From contig JASAMV010005593.1 of the NCBI GenBank assembly GCA_030248065.1, positions 1 through 64,000 of the forward strand: a stretch of 64,000 nt of DNA, written 5' to 3'. Of the stretch, positions 34,125 through 46,973 are shown piece by piece (position 1 is the stretch's first letter; every line of letters begins with the position of its first letter). Under the pieces are notes generated by a model. The model ran no database searches, was not told the origin of the DNA, and saw only the letters and a list, made by a program, of their open reading frames with translations. A program made the translations under genes and the position numbers. The DNA comes from Rhynchonema sp. JSB1_4. Lineage: Eukaryota > Nematoda > Chromadorea > Monhysterida > Xyalidae.

Positions 34125-35735
34125 CGTGCGTGCACCAAATTGGCGCGTGACTTGACCACAGTGACTTTTTTGCCAGCACCCCTTCCTGGTACCACTGGCA
34201 TGCTCGGGATTGTACATAGGTATGCGCACATTTGCATGTTGTAACTAACGAAGCTACTCGGACTTTGTCATATACATAACCTCATAAACAACAGAGAACT
34301 TTTTATGAAGTTTTTTCATGTTATTATGAACCAGCGTGTAATCCCTTTAGCGGGACTCAGTCGTTTGTGCTCGGTATGATGTGGTGAAGCTCAGGTGACG
34401 AAACTTTGTGATGAAGTTACTGATGATGCAGATCTGGGGAACAGTTACATATCATCACAAAGTTTCGCACTGTCTATGATGTTGTGATGGACACGTCGTT
34501 GTGTTTCGCGTGGGTGCGCGGCAGCACACTCTTCAAGCTCGTTTAGATATGTTTGTTCCCTGTTTGTCTTTGAAAGGTATATATGTACTGTAAGTCCTTT
34601 GAAAGGTGCCTGGACAAGGCGCTGGCCTGTTTGTGCTTTCCAAAAATGCACCCACCAGATGCACATAAAGTACATGGCTTGCGACTTTTTTTCAGCAAAT
34701 GGCTTGCTGCACACGCGCACAGAGGGGCGGAGCACCGATTGTGCTTCGCTGACGCGGTTTCTTACATTGCATTAGAAATTTACTGGTGTCTGCTAATTCA
34801 AGCAACGGCAGTTTCCAACCGCACAAAGATTCTAATTGACTATACTTTAGCTTGGTGGCACTTAGGTCTGCCTAAAGTTTAGCAGGTTCCGTTGCGCTTA
34901 GAGCATGAGGGTGGTTTCCGCATGAGTCGACCAAAAACCTTGCGGTGCGTTCACTCATCCGTTCGACTGACAGACTGCGGCCTGTTTATTTCCGGGTTTC
35001 ACGGTAAGTCTTACGGTGAGCATCTCGCAATGTCGATGAACATGTTTTCCTCTCGCAAAATAACCGTGGTGCCAAAGGCATGAGTTTGCGATGTGGCAGC
35101 TCCTGAGAGCCACGTTTATGTATGTGCGAAAATCAATTTCATGAATCTGGAAAGCATGCTTTCAAAATTGCTCCAATTTCCGCTTGTCCTGTTTACTTTT
35201 GCCGTATAATCGCAGGCGTTTGGATTTTATCCTCGTTTTTTTGTTTCCTACATACAATGTACATACATACAGTATGTATTCGTTGTGCTTCCAAAAAAGA
35301 TGTGCACCGAACGTATATGTATCGCTACATCTTCTTTGAGCTTTTTCTCACATCTTCGTCCACCGCCTGTACAGTAGCCTGGTCTCTTTTAACTAGGTAG
35401 AATAGAAAGTTGATGCAATGAAATGCTGCAACTCTCCAATCAGGTGGAACCACCGACCTGACAAAGTATTCAGGGAATAGGCGATCACCACTTCTTCAGA
35501 TTTAAAACCAATTTTTATCAGTTTTCCTTGCAAACCGGTATTTAAGGTGTTTTGGGGTACTCACGTTTGTTGGGTCAGCCCCACCCTGCCCCCCCCACCC
35601 CACCACTTCCAGCCGGGTAGGTAGGTACGTATCTGCGGCGTCTTGAATTTCCAGCCACAGTACATGGCTTTTTGATCGAATTTCATTTGATTTTTTCTGT
35701 GTTGCTTCAGAATTGTACATTCTGTTTTCATTCAG

Positions 35736-35852
35736 ACTTCGTTCATCCAGAGAGCTATGCACTGGCCAACCAGTACCAGTCGCAAAATGGCTGTGACTCA
35801 ATTACAGAATGTGCATGCTCACTGGCCAAACATCCATTGCAGCGTGGTGAAG
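35736..35852 (+). CDS. Exon-like Cys-containing segment of an unresolved gene
   Basis: The acceptor is TTTTCATTCAG and a GT follows the GGTGAAG end, both in phase 1. The translation contains YALANQYQSQNGCDSI and TECACSLAKHP, which has the feel of a secreted Cys-rich protein. I could not join it to other exons. Confidence 0.3.
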
Positions 35853-38456
35853 GTCAACTTACTTTATGTGACGAACCACTGCGACACCATGCAGCTCAGC
35901 CTGCACAATGTACTGTAGGTATATAGTCAGCCGGCTGTTCGGTTATTTCTGCTTTCATTTCAGCGCCCAAGTGACGTTGACGCCGAAGCACATTATTTTC
36001 TATTCTGTTCATTTTTTTCCAAACGCACAAAACGATATTATAGTGCGTATCAAAACGCTCAAATATGAGCCGATGGGAGCCAACGTTACTATGCTTTTGC
36101 TCACATGTGTTCAAACCATTGAGCATCCAAAGAGTTTTTTCTGTTTGCCTTGCAATCGTGTCAGTTGCCTATTCATCTCTGGTTTCTTTTTCGAGCGTTG
36201 CACCCAAAAGCCATCTTTGCTTTGCTCTGGGTTCGCCTGTACGTAAGCCCATTGTTACTTTTCTTGCAATAATGTTCTGTTCGGTAAATGCTGCAAATTT
36301 ACCCAACCATCCTTACGAACAATTTCAACGCGAACGCTGGCCGGTGACAGGGACTTCAGAAGCAACGCACACCTTTTTTGAGGCCGCCCAGTTTACTAGG
36401 CCCGGATGGGCTGATTCTAAACTTTAGATTTGATGATTTCCAACGTGTTTATTCATGCTTACTCATTCAGTGAGATGCATAGCTCACGATCGTTGGATTA
36501 TGTGTCATTTCCTCGCGTGAGAAAGTTCCTTGCGTGAACATTCTCATCGCGTGTGACTTTTCCTTGCGTACATTTTCCTCGTGCTGCGACACTTCCTCGC
36601 GTCCATAGTTAAGGAATATTTGAAGTTTCCTCCTTATCAATCACCATAAGCAAGCCATGAAGCTATCAAAATCTCCGCATGACTTCAGCTTCCAGATACC
36701 TACTAACCCATTGCAGAAAGAACCACGAAGTTGGCGCGAAACACGAAATAAATAAAAACTTGCATATTTGCGTTCACAGCTCGTTTATTACCTACTTTAC
36801 TGAAAGTGACTTTTTGCAAAGTTGCGGAGATTAAGCTTATGGTGGGAGATAGAAACGTGCGATGGTATGAAAAGTATGTATCAATGGAATCCGCTGCTCC
36901 ATCTGCGTGCGATGGTGCAAAGTACAATGCTATCTGAACAAGTGGGAAGCCGTGAAGCCATCAACAGCAATTGCATGCACATGTATACAGTATGTACAAA
37001 GGTATGTACCAAAGACACCACCACCATCAAGATGTTGCAGCCAAGCGCACACGCACGTAAACACTGCCGAGGATCAGCCAGAGGATGTATACGACGCGAA
37101 TACAGAATTTGAACAACCGCCTCACACCCTTTTGCAACATTAACAGTCAACGGATTATGTTCAAACTTGAGACTGGCGGCCTGTGCGTGCACATTGTGTG
37201 CCTTGTCAGCCAGTGTTGTTTGCAACGCAGTGCTGTGCTTTTGCTTTGTTTGCGCATCTGAAAATCTTTTTTGATGTTTATTTTTCCGCTTTTCAGCATT
37301 GGAATGTTCGGAACACAAGCCCGTAACAAGGGCAGAGACTTCGGTCCAGCGATCCAGGACCATTTGAATGTCAGAAAAGACGCAACAATTTTCCCGTTTC
37401 ACTCAGCCCGGCATCGTGACGTTGTGTACGAATTCGCAGTCAGGAACACGTACAAGCTTGAAGACCAAAAGCTTGAAGCCCGCAATCCGCCAACACTGGT
37501 GGCAATACCGTACCTTGTTGCTTGTGGCGTGTCTCATTCGAGCCTAAGAAGAAAAGTTGAGCGCAAATTTAGTTATCTGCTATACTTTATTCGTTTTCTT
37601 TTCTTTTCACACTTGTCCTCGAAATGTTGGTCCAACCAAATACCCGGCAGAGATAAGAACGACAGCGAACAAAACACTAAATTTACATATGTCTGCGTGG
37701 GTTTGCCAATGTTAATGTTCGTACGGTGGTAGAGTCAGGTCAGTCATACGGAGAACTGTAAGCATCCCAGGGAGGTACGTGCTGGCATCGTGGTCTTGCA
37801 TGCTCCGGGCCTGTTTTTTGTCGCTTCGCTCTTCACTATAATTATGCGCCTGTGGCTGTCAGCTAATAATTTCAGTGGGTTTGTTATTGCATGAAACGTA
37901 GCGCACACTTATTGTCATCTATCAGGTCCCCGAATAAAACTAGAGAGGTGGAAAGGGCAGCAAACAAGCCCGAGCTACATACAACGGGCGCGTGACGATA
38001 ATTGAGCTATGCTCGGCTAACCAAGCTCGTTCACCTATTTTTGCTTTTGTTAGCTTTTCCACACAATATAACAACGTAGCGTCGGACGCTGGTGGCGTAA
38101 AGGTAAGGTAAGCAAATTACGTCTCCCAGTACATGCACACTTACAACAACCAGCAACACCTCGATTTCAATATTTTCATGAACAAACCGTTCAGCCCAAA
38201 ATCTCACCATGAAGCTGTATAATTTCATCGGTAGTTGACTTGCATAGTGGATTATACAGGCCAATGTACGCTCGCCTTGATTCAGGAAGTGCGTACAGGC
38301 GCACCTTGCTTTGCGCTCTGCAGGTACACAAGCGACAAGCGACGTATGTCGGTCGGATGACGGTTGACACCTGGAGGTAATTATGTGTCACGGTAGTCAT
38401 CTTCCTAGTGCGTGATGTCCATGTGAATCACATTCAAACATGTTTGTTGTTGCCAG

Positions 38457-38632
38457 TTGAACGTGGAGAAACTGTGGTTACGTCGATTACAATCTTCAAT
38501 GATAACTCATTGCCACAGTCGGTTGAGTCATGTTGCAAGCTAATCCCATTTGCAGGAAGTCCCCGTACACGTGAAGTAATACGCACTCACGTCAAGTCAA
38601 CACGACCAATTGTCAGCGGAAAATGTTGTTAA
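38457..38632 (+). CDS. Exon-like 3' end of an unresolved gene
   Basis: It follows the acceptor GTTGTTGCCAG and runs to a TAA. It codes a segment including GETVVTSITIFNDNSLPQSV and SGKCC at the C-terminus. An AAAATAAA lies about 40 bases downstream. An upstream partner could be the exon-like piece at about 37,298-37,440 (GMFGTQARNKGRDFGPAIQD), but the junction is not established. Confidence 0.3.
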
Positions 38633-38711
38633 ACACAAACGGACCTGCCGTAGAATGACCTAACTCAAATCAAAATAAATCAAACGCAATTAAACGTGAC
38701 AACTAACAACA

Positions 38712-41700
38712 ATGTCGGCGTTAAACAACAACACGGCCCGTGTCTCGACGCACGATGGCATGAGCGGGCTGGACATGCTCGAAGCAGTCGGCATCAGAAT
38801 CATTCTCAAAGAGCCCCAGAAATGGTATGGACGTTATCCGATCAAGTTGAATGTATCCATGACGACCACTGCTTCACCTGGTTGGTTTTATTCAATGTGG
38901 CATCTGGGTTGTCCACGAATCAGGACACAGGAAGTTTGTTTATTGTCAGATGCATGCCACTTTTAGGTGCTGTTTCCGGATTCGAGATCCCCAAACCGAC
39001 CGTGTCTGATTACATCGACCTGACGCTTATGCTTGTCATATTTGTATTCGGCGGAATCGTTAACCTGTTGGTGCTGAAGAAGCTGGCGAAGAGCTACTGG
39101 TTGCGAACGCGAACAAAGCATTTGGTATACGAAAAGTGATTTTGTCAACCGTAATACTATATAATGATGTGCATATTATACCTAGATTTGTTATACCGTC
39201 ATTGTGGTCATTAATTCCTGCATTAAAATTAACCATCAACACATGTTGCAGCGAGATCTGAAGACCGCGTTTCTATTCCTAAAAGTTCAGTTGACGATCA
39301 CCAATTTGTTTGTCTGTGTCGTCGTGGCTTCCTGGAGAGCGTTTTGGCTGATTTCTTACAAATGGTAGGTCTGTTTTCTGCTTATCCCAAAGATAAATAC
39401 CTACGTTAACTATGCAGAAAGTAACACAAATAAACTGCATCATTAACATTTTGTAGGGTTGGTGGTGAGTACTTGTGCAAGCTGGCCCATGTTCTGTTCA
39501 TGTTCTCCTTCAACCTCGCATCGAACATGATCGCTGCGATCTCACTTGATCGAGCCAGAATCGTCAGCCTTATGATTAGAGCAAATAGGGTAAGTATAAT
39601 TCAACGCCAATGGCTTCAGATTATGCAAAAATCGACCCCGAAGAATTTTGAATTTTTCTTTGTGTGCATAACGTAACGTATTGTAATACTTTCTTTTGAA
39701 ATCGATGCAATATAGGCATGATATAGTAAATTTCTAATTTCGTTGCCTCATGCATTTTACAGACGCAGGGAAACTCCCGTTCGAAGTCGAAGCAGGCAAC
39801 AAGCTGAACACACAGTCAACAAGCCACGCAGCTGACACACACACAGCTTGCGTGACTGAAACATTCGAGACGCACACGAGCCAGCTGCGTGGCTTGTCGT
39901 CTGTGTGTGTTGAGTATGTTGCCTGCCTCGACTTCGAACGGGAGTTTCCCTGCGTCTGTAAGAATGCATGAGGCAACGAAATTAGAAATTTACTATACTT
40001 AGACAGCCAGTGATTATGGGTGATATTTTCGAAACGGTGTAAAGGTCAGTTGGGTGTAAAGGTCGGTGGAAAGCTCGGTGTGAGAAAGTTCAGTGTAAGG
40101 GCGCGGCCATGCAAACGCGGGCGCGGGTCGCGGGTCAAAAAAATATTCTATGTTTTAGACCCGCTCCGCGTTTGCATGGCCGCACTTGCGGGCGCGGGTC
40201 GCGGGTCAGAAAAATATTCTATGTCCCAGACCCGCGCCCGCGTTTGCATGGCCGCACTTGCGGGCGCGGGTCGCGGGTCAGAAAAATATTCTATGTCCCA
40301 GACCCGCGCCCGCGTTTGCATGGCCGCACTTGCGGGCGCGGGTCGCGGGTCAGTCGAAACATTTCTTTGGCTGGGCTTGTAGCGCGCGAAAACTGTAGAG
40401 TTTTAAAGGGGGCCTTTCGCATTTCAAACCGCCTTCAAACTTTGCACGCATTTGAATATTGTTCAGGGCGTTATTAAACTCTCACGCACCAAGAACCCAA
40501 TCTGCAGCATGCGACCAGGAGATGCACTTTAAGAAGAACATCCGGGAACAAAGTGTGCAGCGGACCAGCCCAATTTATACCTGCGCATTCAGGCAAACTG
40601 CTTGATCAAAAAGGTGTCAAGGCGAATGAATGTTTCGCATGAAACGTGCAACACCACTAACTATGGAATTTCGCTTTTCTTTAGATTTCGAATTTCAACG
40701 AATTGTTCCAGCGCGACAAGCAGACCTTGAAACGTTCAAGGTCACGACGTTCACTAAACAACACGTTATCTCCAACAGCCACGTAAATATGCCAGCTCAC
40801 AAACCAACCACAGCCCGACTGACACGTATTGGTTGCACAATGACTATATAAGAATCCATCCAAAAATTTTCCTGAATGGTAAGGCACGTCTCGCTGCAGA
40901 TCACAAGCGTTATATTTATATTTTTTCCAAAACATTTCTGGCGATATTACAATGAAGCTGCTTGAACACAGTGAGCGTGATATCGGCAGAAATGTTTCGG
41001 AAAAAATATAAATAGACCGCTTGTGATCTGCAGCGAGACGTGCCTTACCATTCAGGAAAATTTTTGGATGGATTCTTATATAGTCATTGTGCGACCAATA
41101 TCACAGCAAAACACGCGTACGTGGGAATGTTTCATGATATTGGTGGCAGGCAACAGGGAAGGCTTAAACATCACTCTCTAGCCAACAGCCGGCATAATGC
41201 ACTGCACTAAAGAATAGAATTTATTGTGGCGACTAGACTAAACAGTTCGTCTGCTTTAAAACTGTGGTTTTCGCGCGCTACAAGCCCAGCCAAAGAAATG
41301 TTTCGAGTGACCCGCGACCCGCGCCCGCAAGTGCGGCCATGCAAACGCGGGCGCGGGTCTGGGACATAGAATATTTTTCTGACCCGCGACCCGCGCCCGC
41401 AAGTGCGGCCATGCAAACGCGGGCGCGGGTCTGGGACATAGAATATTTTTCTGACCCGCGACCCGCGCCCGCAAGTGCGGCCATGCAAACGCGGAGCGGG
41501 TCTAAAACATAGAATATTTTTCTGACCCGCGACCCGCGCCCGCGTTTGCATGGCCGCGCCCTAAGCTCGGCGTAGCTTGAAACATTGCACGCTGAGCAAG
41601 CAGCAGACGCGCGCTTCTAAACGAAAGGTCAACTTTGATGGTTTGCTGTGCAAGCGTAAAGCGTTTGTTTGCAATCTGGTTCATTTAAGCTGGTTGCGCA

Positions 41701-43790
41701 AACGTTTTAAAGGAATATTTGTAAGTTACCTAACATTTCGCCGCAAGGCTGTTGAGAAATTGAACATTCATTGACGGCGGTGCCAAAAATTTTGACGTCA
41801 CTAACTGATTGCGGCACGAAATCAAAACGGCTCCAGAAGGTTACGAAATTCATAAATATCGTTTAGAAACGCTTGTGCAACCAGCTTAAATAAACCAGAT
41901 TGCAAACAAACGATTTACGCTTGCACAGCAAACTGCCAAAGTGGACCTTTCGTTTAGAAGCGCGCGTCTGCTGCTTGCTCAGCGTGCAATGTTTCAAGCT
42001 TACGCTGAGCTTACACTGAACTTTCTCACACCGAGCTTTCCACCGACCTTTACACCCAACTGACCTTTACACCGTTTCGAAAATATCACCCTATGATGCG
42101 TCATTGCGTTTGTCCAGTTTAAACAACAATAAAATGACACTCTTTGTAGCCGGGCGGCAATATCACCAAAGTTACCGACCACTGTATGTCGTGGGTGTAC
42201 GGGTTTACAGCATTCGCGTTCATCAGTGCTATTTCGTGCTCGACATTGCAATGGTGAGTCCCGAAGACTGCTATCGTTACCACACTGTTCGCTTCGTTTT
42301 TGTGTGATGCGGCCAATACAGGAAGAGAATGACTGCGTGATTCTCTTGTCAACAATATTCATTCTTTGATTTTCACCGCATAAACTTCTGTTGCGATTTA
42401 TACATATAAATGCATATAAGTACGTGAAGTCTAACCTGACCAAATTCTTCAACGACTTACCTACACTGCTTCTCCTTCTGCACCTCAAGCACTACAGGTG
42501 GCTGTTATGTCGATTCTCTCTCATTTCACGCACAGGCCCGTATTCACGGTGGTGCAGCCGGACCCTGACGTCGATTGGCAACAGTGCGCTTCGGTGTGGA
42601 TGGCGTTGGATCCGGATACGAACAAGGAACCGTTGGGCTTCACAATCAACACCTATCAGATCTTTCATCTTGTCGTGATGTTCTGGACGCCCTTCATCAT
42701 CATCGTTGTCTGCTACACAGCCATTGGCATACAGCTGACATCGTACTCGCAACGGTCATACACCAGTGTGCCAAAAGAGGTTAGACCACATAGTGGAAAA
42801 TCGGAAGGTTTCAATAGCAGTCGTTGCTGTGCTGGTGGATGATTCAATAGTTGCAGGCACATGAATTCCTTATATTTAATTATTGTACAAACTTTATTCT
42901 CATTTTATTTTCTAAGTCACATTTTAATTGTTGTAGACCCACATGGTATAACTGGCGCTTGCATGTTTGGTGTCCTAACACATATTCTACTTTTTTGCGC
43001 CATTGCTTGTCTGGGATTACAGAAAAATTCAAAAATCATTTAAACAGGCGAGTGTCATTCATTATCTCTTGAAAACTTCCAATTTTGCAGGAAGCACCAC
43101 CGACGTTGTCAGCAGCGCCGACGAAAGAGCAGCTCGAACGACTGAGCGCGTCCCACAACGGTGCACTGCTTTCGGTTGATGTGCAGAAAACTGAAAGTCG
43201 AGTTACGTTCGCGCCGATGGAGGCCGACACATCGAGAGTGTGCGACAACGATGATGTGGAAATAAGGTGGTTCCTTTGGCGTGTGCATTATTGGTTTAGT
43301 ATTATGGTTTGGCAGTGGTTTTTGCAGTAGATTCTTGCAGCACACGTCCAGCGTACTGGTCAAGTTCTCCATAGGTGGGCGACAGGTCCAAACAGGTGTT
43401 GATCTGGACTTTGGCTTACAATCCAAACTTAACCAACAACCCCTGTGACGACGATCAGGGCATTCGAGAAATCAGGTGGAACGATCAATCAGAAGCAGAT
43501 GATGTTGCAGCCCACCTCGACCTCGGCCCCGTGCCGCCTCAATTGTGCCGGCGTGGCGGAATCAAATGAAATCCAAAACCTTCACGACCGCAGCCGCCGT
43601 CATCGGCTGTTACGTGCTGCTGTTCTTGCCCTACAACACGTTCGCTATGATAATGGTGTTGGAGAACATGATCTATGGATCGTTTGAAGTCGCCAAAGTG
43701 CTCGACAAACATTTGTTTTTCTTGAAAATGTTGATCTTTATCAATTCCGTGGTCAATCCGTTCATATACGGCAGAGGTGACGACGAATAA
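38712..43790 (+). CDS. GnRH-receptor-like class A GPCR
   Basis: Exons 38712-38880, 38967-39124, 39252-39364, 39457-39589, 42498-42779 and 43091-43266 join in phase. They code an N-terminal domain, helix 1 (LTLMLVIFVFGGIVNLLVL), helix 2, the conserved WVGGEYLCK start of helix 3, and MIAAISLDRARIV with DRA in place of DRY. The second extracellular loop has its disulphide Cys (DWQQC) and helix 5 is FHLVVMFWTPFIIIVVCY. The last exon gives helix 6 (VLLFLPYNTF) and helix 7 with NSVVNPFIYG. ISLDR and the WxxGExxCK pattern point to the GnRH/AKH/corazonin receptor family, which is expanded in nematodes. The protein ends six residues after FIYG, so it seems to lack a cytoplasmic tail; AATAAA follows at about 43,904. 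Helix 4 is short in my model and the junction between about 43,328 and 43,511 is unresolved. Confidence 0.8.
39724..39995. mobile_element. 272-bp MITE, TA target duplication, splice-like ends
   Basis: Same family as 25,209-25,479. The ends begin TAGTAAATTTCTAATTTCG and are flanked by TA. The left end holds TTTTACAG and the right end TCTGTAAGAATG. It lies in the large intron of the GPCR gene. Confidence 0.85.
40018..42091. mobile_element. Composite MITE, GGGTGATATTTTCGAAACGG ends
   Basis: A 2,074-bp block with near-perfect ends GGGTGATATTTTCGAAACGG and the reverse complement, flanked by TAT on both sides. Inside are a complete Harbinger-like element (40,099-41,561) and a further inverted repeat at about 41,570-42,010 around CAAGCAGCAGACGCGCG. 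A simple 227-bp relative is at 48,461-48,687, showing that the large size comes from nested insertion. Confidence 0.82.
40099..41561. mobile_element. Harbinger-like element with GCGGGCGCGGGTC arrays
   Basis: A 1,463-bp element flanked by TAA on both sides, with a perfect inverted end of at least 31 bp beginning GGGCGCGGCCATGCAAACGC. Each end carries two to three 72-bp units containing GCGGGCGCGGGTCGCGGGTC and AAAAATATTCTATG. The core at about 40,842-41,092 is itself an inverted repeat. No transposase ORF is present. The ORFs across the 72-bp units are by-products of the repeat. Confidence 0.85.
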
Positions 43791-44915
43791 GCGAATATAG
43801 GTAGATTTTCTTTCGAACGTTAAGTTTGTGCATATTCACGATTTAATTTGTGTCTACGGGTGTGAAAAGCGGATTTACAAAATTCACATCTCAATCGTGC
43901 AAAATAAAATCTATTCATATGTGTATTTTATATGAACAAATTTTTGTGTACATAAACACGACACGAGCGCACGTTTAATTGATCCGCTTACGGAAGTCTC
44001 TGTCTCGAGATCTAGGGAGTGAACGAGAAGACGAAGGAGGAAAATTGAATCTCTCGTTTGAACTTTTTAAACGAAGCGCCTTTCAGCTGCACAATTTTGC
44101 ACAAAAACAACGCCAGACGTCCACATTGTTTATGGGCATGTCTTATGTCAAAAAAACGCCCCAAAATTTTTCACTACATTATCACATTCAAAACGAAAGT
44201 GACGAACGAGCAGGAATGACAATTATCCTGATCTTGAATAAACGGTGCTGGCTTGGCACTGTGAAGACAAGGACGATGGTCTAGCGTTAAATAATAAAGA
44301 GCGCAATCAGTACGATCATGTACCTATACGATCATGTCCGGGACTGCTCAAGAAATTTAATCCATGCCACCACACAGGATGTTTTTACTCAGAACTCAGC
44401 AGTCATTGTTTGTCTTTGTTCAGCACAACACGCAAACAAAATTATTGATTGAAAGTTGCATTTCAGTATAATTCATGCAGTATATGGTTACTAATCCTGC
44501 ATGGATATGCAATGTGTTTAAAAGTGTGGTAGACACTTTAAACGTATACTAACCACCACTTCCACCAGAGAGAAATTCACACACATAATTGACTCCAAAC
44601 ATATTGAATACGAATGTCATGCGCCGGGTTGTATTTGTATATTTTAGAAAAAATATGTGTATTGCATTCGCACTGAAACTGACCGCGTTTACATGCATGT
44701 TCGCACAATGTAAAGTACCCACTGTGCGAAGTGTAATTTTCCTAGAAAGTTGAAATTATTTTTTATGTTGCTGTCATTCGCAACCCTAACCAAATGCGTT
44801 CATTTCCAACTTCAGCGCAGTTTGTTGTTCAGGCTGCTAACATGTCCAGAAAGAAGGTTATGTGGTGTCACCATACCGTATCTTTTTGACTTTTGCTTTG
44901 TGGACATGTTTTTAC

Positions 44916-45480
44916 AACAAGAAAGAAAAATGCCCCAAGGGGCATAAAAGAAATATGGTTCCCTGGCTGACTGGCATAAAAGAACGATACTAGCTTGCAC
45001 CACTTTGTTGATGTTTCATGAGGCACTGGAATAAACGTAAGTGTGTTCTGAGCTGTTTGATGCCGAACAGTAGATATTGAACCATATTCCCGGCGCGTGC
45101 TGTTTTGAAACCAGAGACACAGGGCATGGAGATATTGAAAGAGTGCAATATTCTCTTTACTCCTCTCCTTGTTGAATCATCGTGCTTAACCGAAGACTGC
45201 ACTGTTACCATCGTGAGGTTGAAAAGAAGAAACAGTTGCCTAAATATGTGGGTTTGCACGAAAGTTTCGATATCGGCTGGGTGTTGGTTCAAAAGAGTTC
45301 GCGCCGGGAATATGGTTCAATGTCTACTGTTCGGCATCAAACAGCTCAGAACACACTTACGTTTATTCCAGTGCCTCATGAAACATCAACAAAGTGGTGC
45401 AAGCTAGTATCGTTCTTTTATGCCAGTCAGCCAGGGAACCATATTTCTTTTATGCCCCTTGGGGCATTTTTCTTTCTTGT
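44916..45480. repeat. Near-perfect inverted repeat, arms of about 185 bp
   Basis: The left arm (44,916-45,101) and right arm (45,295-45,480) are reverse complements with a single difference seen by eye, around a spacer of about 193 bp. The arms start ACAAGAAAGAAAAATGCCCC and end near ATATTCCCGGCGCG. No clear target duplication was found. Confidence 0.85.
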
Positions 45481-45633
45481 ATCGTTCTTTTATATCGCGC
45501 AAGCGCCAAACAGGGAACCCGAATAAATCAGGCACAGAAAGTTTTCAGTTCCGGCAACCAATGGTTCTAACTAAGAAAATGTCGACCATCAGACTTTTCT
45601 CAAGTTATCAACGCACATGAGGTGTGGGGGTTA

Positions 45634-46200
45634 GTTTAAAGCGGCCCCGCCGCTATTGTTTTTTGGTTTTCGACCTCGGTTTTTTCACTTATATCCTTTG
45701 TTGCCATCGAGATCAAGAACATTAGTTTTGACGAACTTCACCAAAATGACGGTTACCCACCGAAATCGATCCACCAAGATGCTCTATCGGGAACAAAACT
45801 GTCCGATATTCACGCACATTTGCACACGATGATCAGGAATGACAAGAGAAATTCAAAATCACTGGGGCGTGATATAGGCGGCGGGTTACGGTAGCCCGAT
45901 AAAACATTAGCTTTTTTGTAAATAACAAATGTTTTGTCAACCGACCGTAACGCGCCGCCTATACCACACCTCTGTGATTTGAATTTTGCTTTGGAAATCC
46001 TGATTTCCATGCACACATAGTGCGTCAATATTGGGATAGTTTGTTCCCGTGCGGCCATGTCGGTGGATCGACTTCGGTGGATAAACGTCAGTTTGGTGAA
46101 GTTCTTGAAGGGTAATGTTCTTCATCCCAGTGCCAATTAGCGATTAATATAAAAAACCGAGGTCCAAAACCCAAAAGACAATAACGGCAGGCCCGGTTTA
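45634..46200. mobile_element. Foldback element of about 570 bp, third copy
   Basis: Same family as 6,211-6,782 and 22,522-23,091, outside the palindrome. It begins GTTTAAAGCGGCCCCGCCGC and ends in the inverted GGCAGGCCCGGTTTA. This copy shows the family is dispersed and not merely duplicated with the arms. Confidence 0.82.
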
Positions 46201-46898
46201 AGGATGCTATACTTTTTGCAGGATATATGAATCGGTGGTTATCGTGACATAAGGCCAATTTTGTGTTTCGATTTCACTATAGAGTTCTAACAATCGAGAC
46301 ACGCTTGTGTCTGCGTCTTCACCCACCCACTGAAGCAAAACCAACGCAGTGCGCCCCCCCCACGCGCATGTCTATGCTTTTGAGGAACATGGTAACTTGT
46401 CAAGTTATTTATTTTTTTTAAATTTACCCCCAGGTATGTATTTGACACCCTAGGTACCATCATTTATAGCGCACTGATTGCGCATCGTCTCAGAGAATGG
46501 CACTTGTTGGTTTAGTACCAAGCAAAGCTGTGCAATGAACTTCCATGCCCCCTGTCCTTCCAGCTTCAGCAATGAAATAAGTGTCAAACATCTGTCTCCA
46601 GATTGCTTTGGTGTTGGCCGCCGCATCTGATCTTGGATTCAATGTTACGTAAAAACTACTATTTAACTTTCCCACGAAAGCCAAATTATAAATGCCGAAA
46701 AAGCTTTGAATGTTAGAGAGCAACAGCAATTTTAATTAAGAAGTTGATATCTTGTGGGTATTTTATCATGAATGACATCACAGCGCATAAACTGCGAACC
46801 GCACCTGTGCTTAATAATTAATCTCAAATAAAAACACGAAAAAGCTGAAAAATGTTACCCAGAATTCATTAAAAGTTAGTAAAAAACAACAAAGTTCA

Positions 46899-46973
46899 CT
46901 GCGCGCGTGGATGTTTGAACCCGCGACCTTTTCGTCTTCAGTGATGCGCGTTAGACCGTTCGGACATAACTGC
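46899..46973 (-). tRNA. tRNA-Phe-like pseudogene or SINE head
   Basis: The minus strand reads TGTCCGAACGG (A-box-like), then CTGAAGA as an anticodon loop with GAA, then AAAAGGTCGCGGGTTCAAAC (B-box-like). The acceptor stem does not pair and the anticodon stem is imperfect, so it is unlikely to be functional. Confidence 0.35.

Larger units (their letters stand above)
30631..38711. other. Gene-poor region with unresolved exon-like ORFs
   Basis: No complete gene could be modelled here. An AATAAA near 30,957 may end the preceding gene. Foldback elements lie at 31,221 and 32,847 and a tRNA-like sequence at 32,382. Exon-like pieces with good acceptor signals are at 35,736-35,852, about 37,298-37,440 and 38,457-38,632. 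The repeated words TTCCTCGCGTG/TTCCTTGCGTG occur around 36,510-36,605. Confidence 0.5.

Noticed and set aside
40109..41551. ORFs with a 24-residue repeat (MAALAGAGRGSEKYSMSQTR type)
   Set aside because: The period equals the 72-bp unit of the transposon ends, and several frames are open at once on both strands. There is no protein-level constraint.
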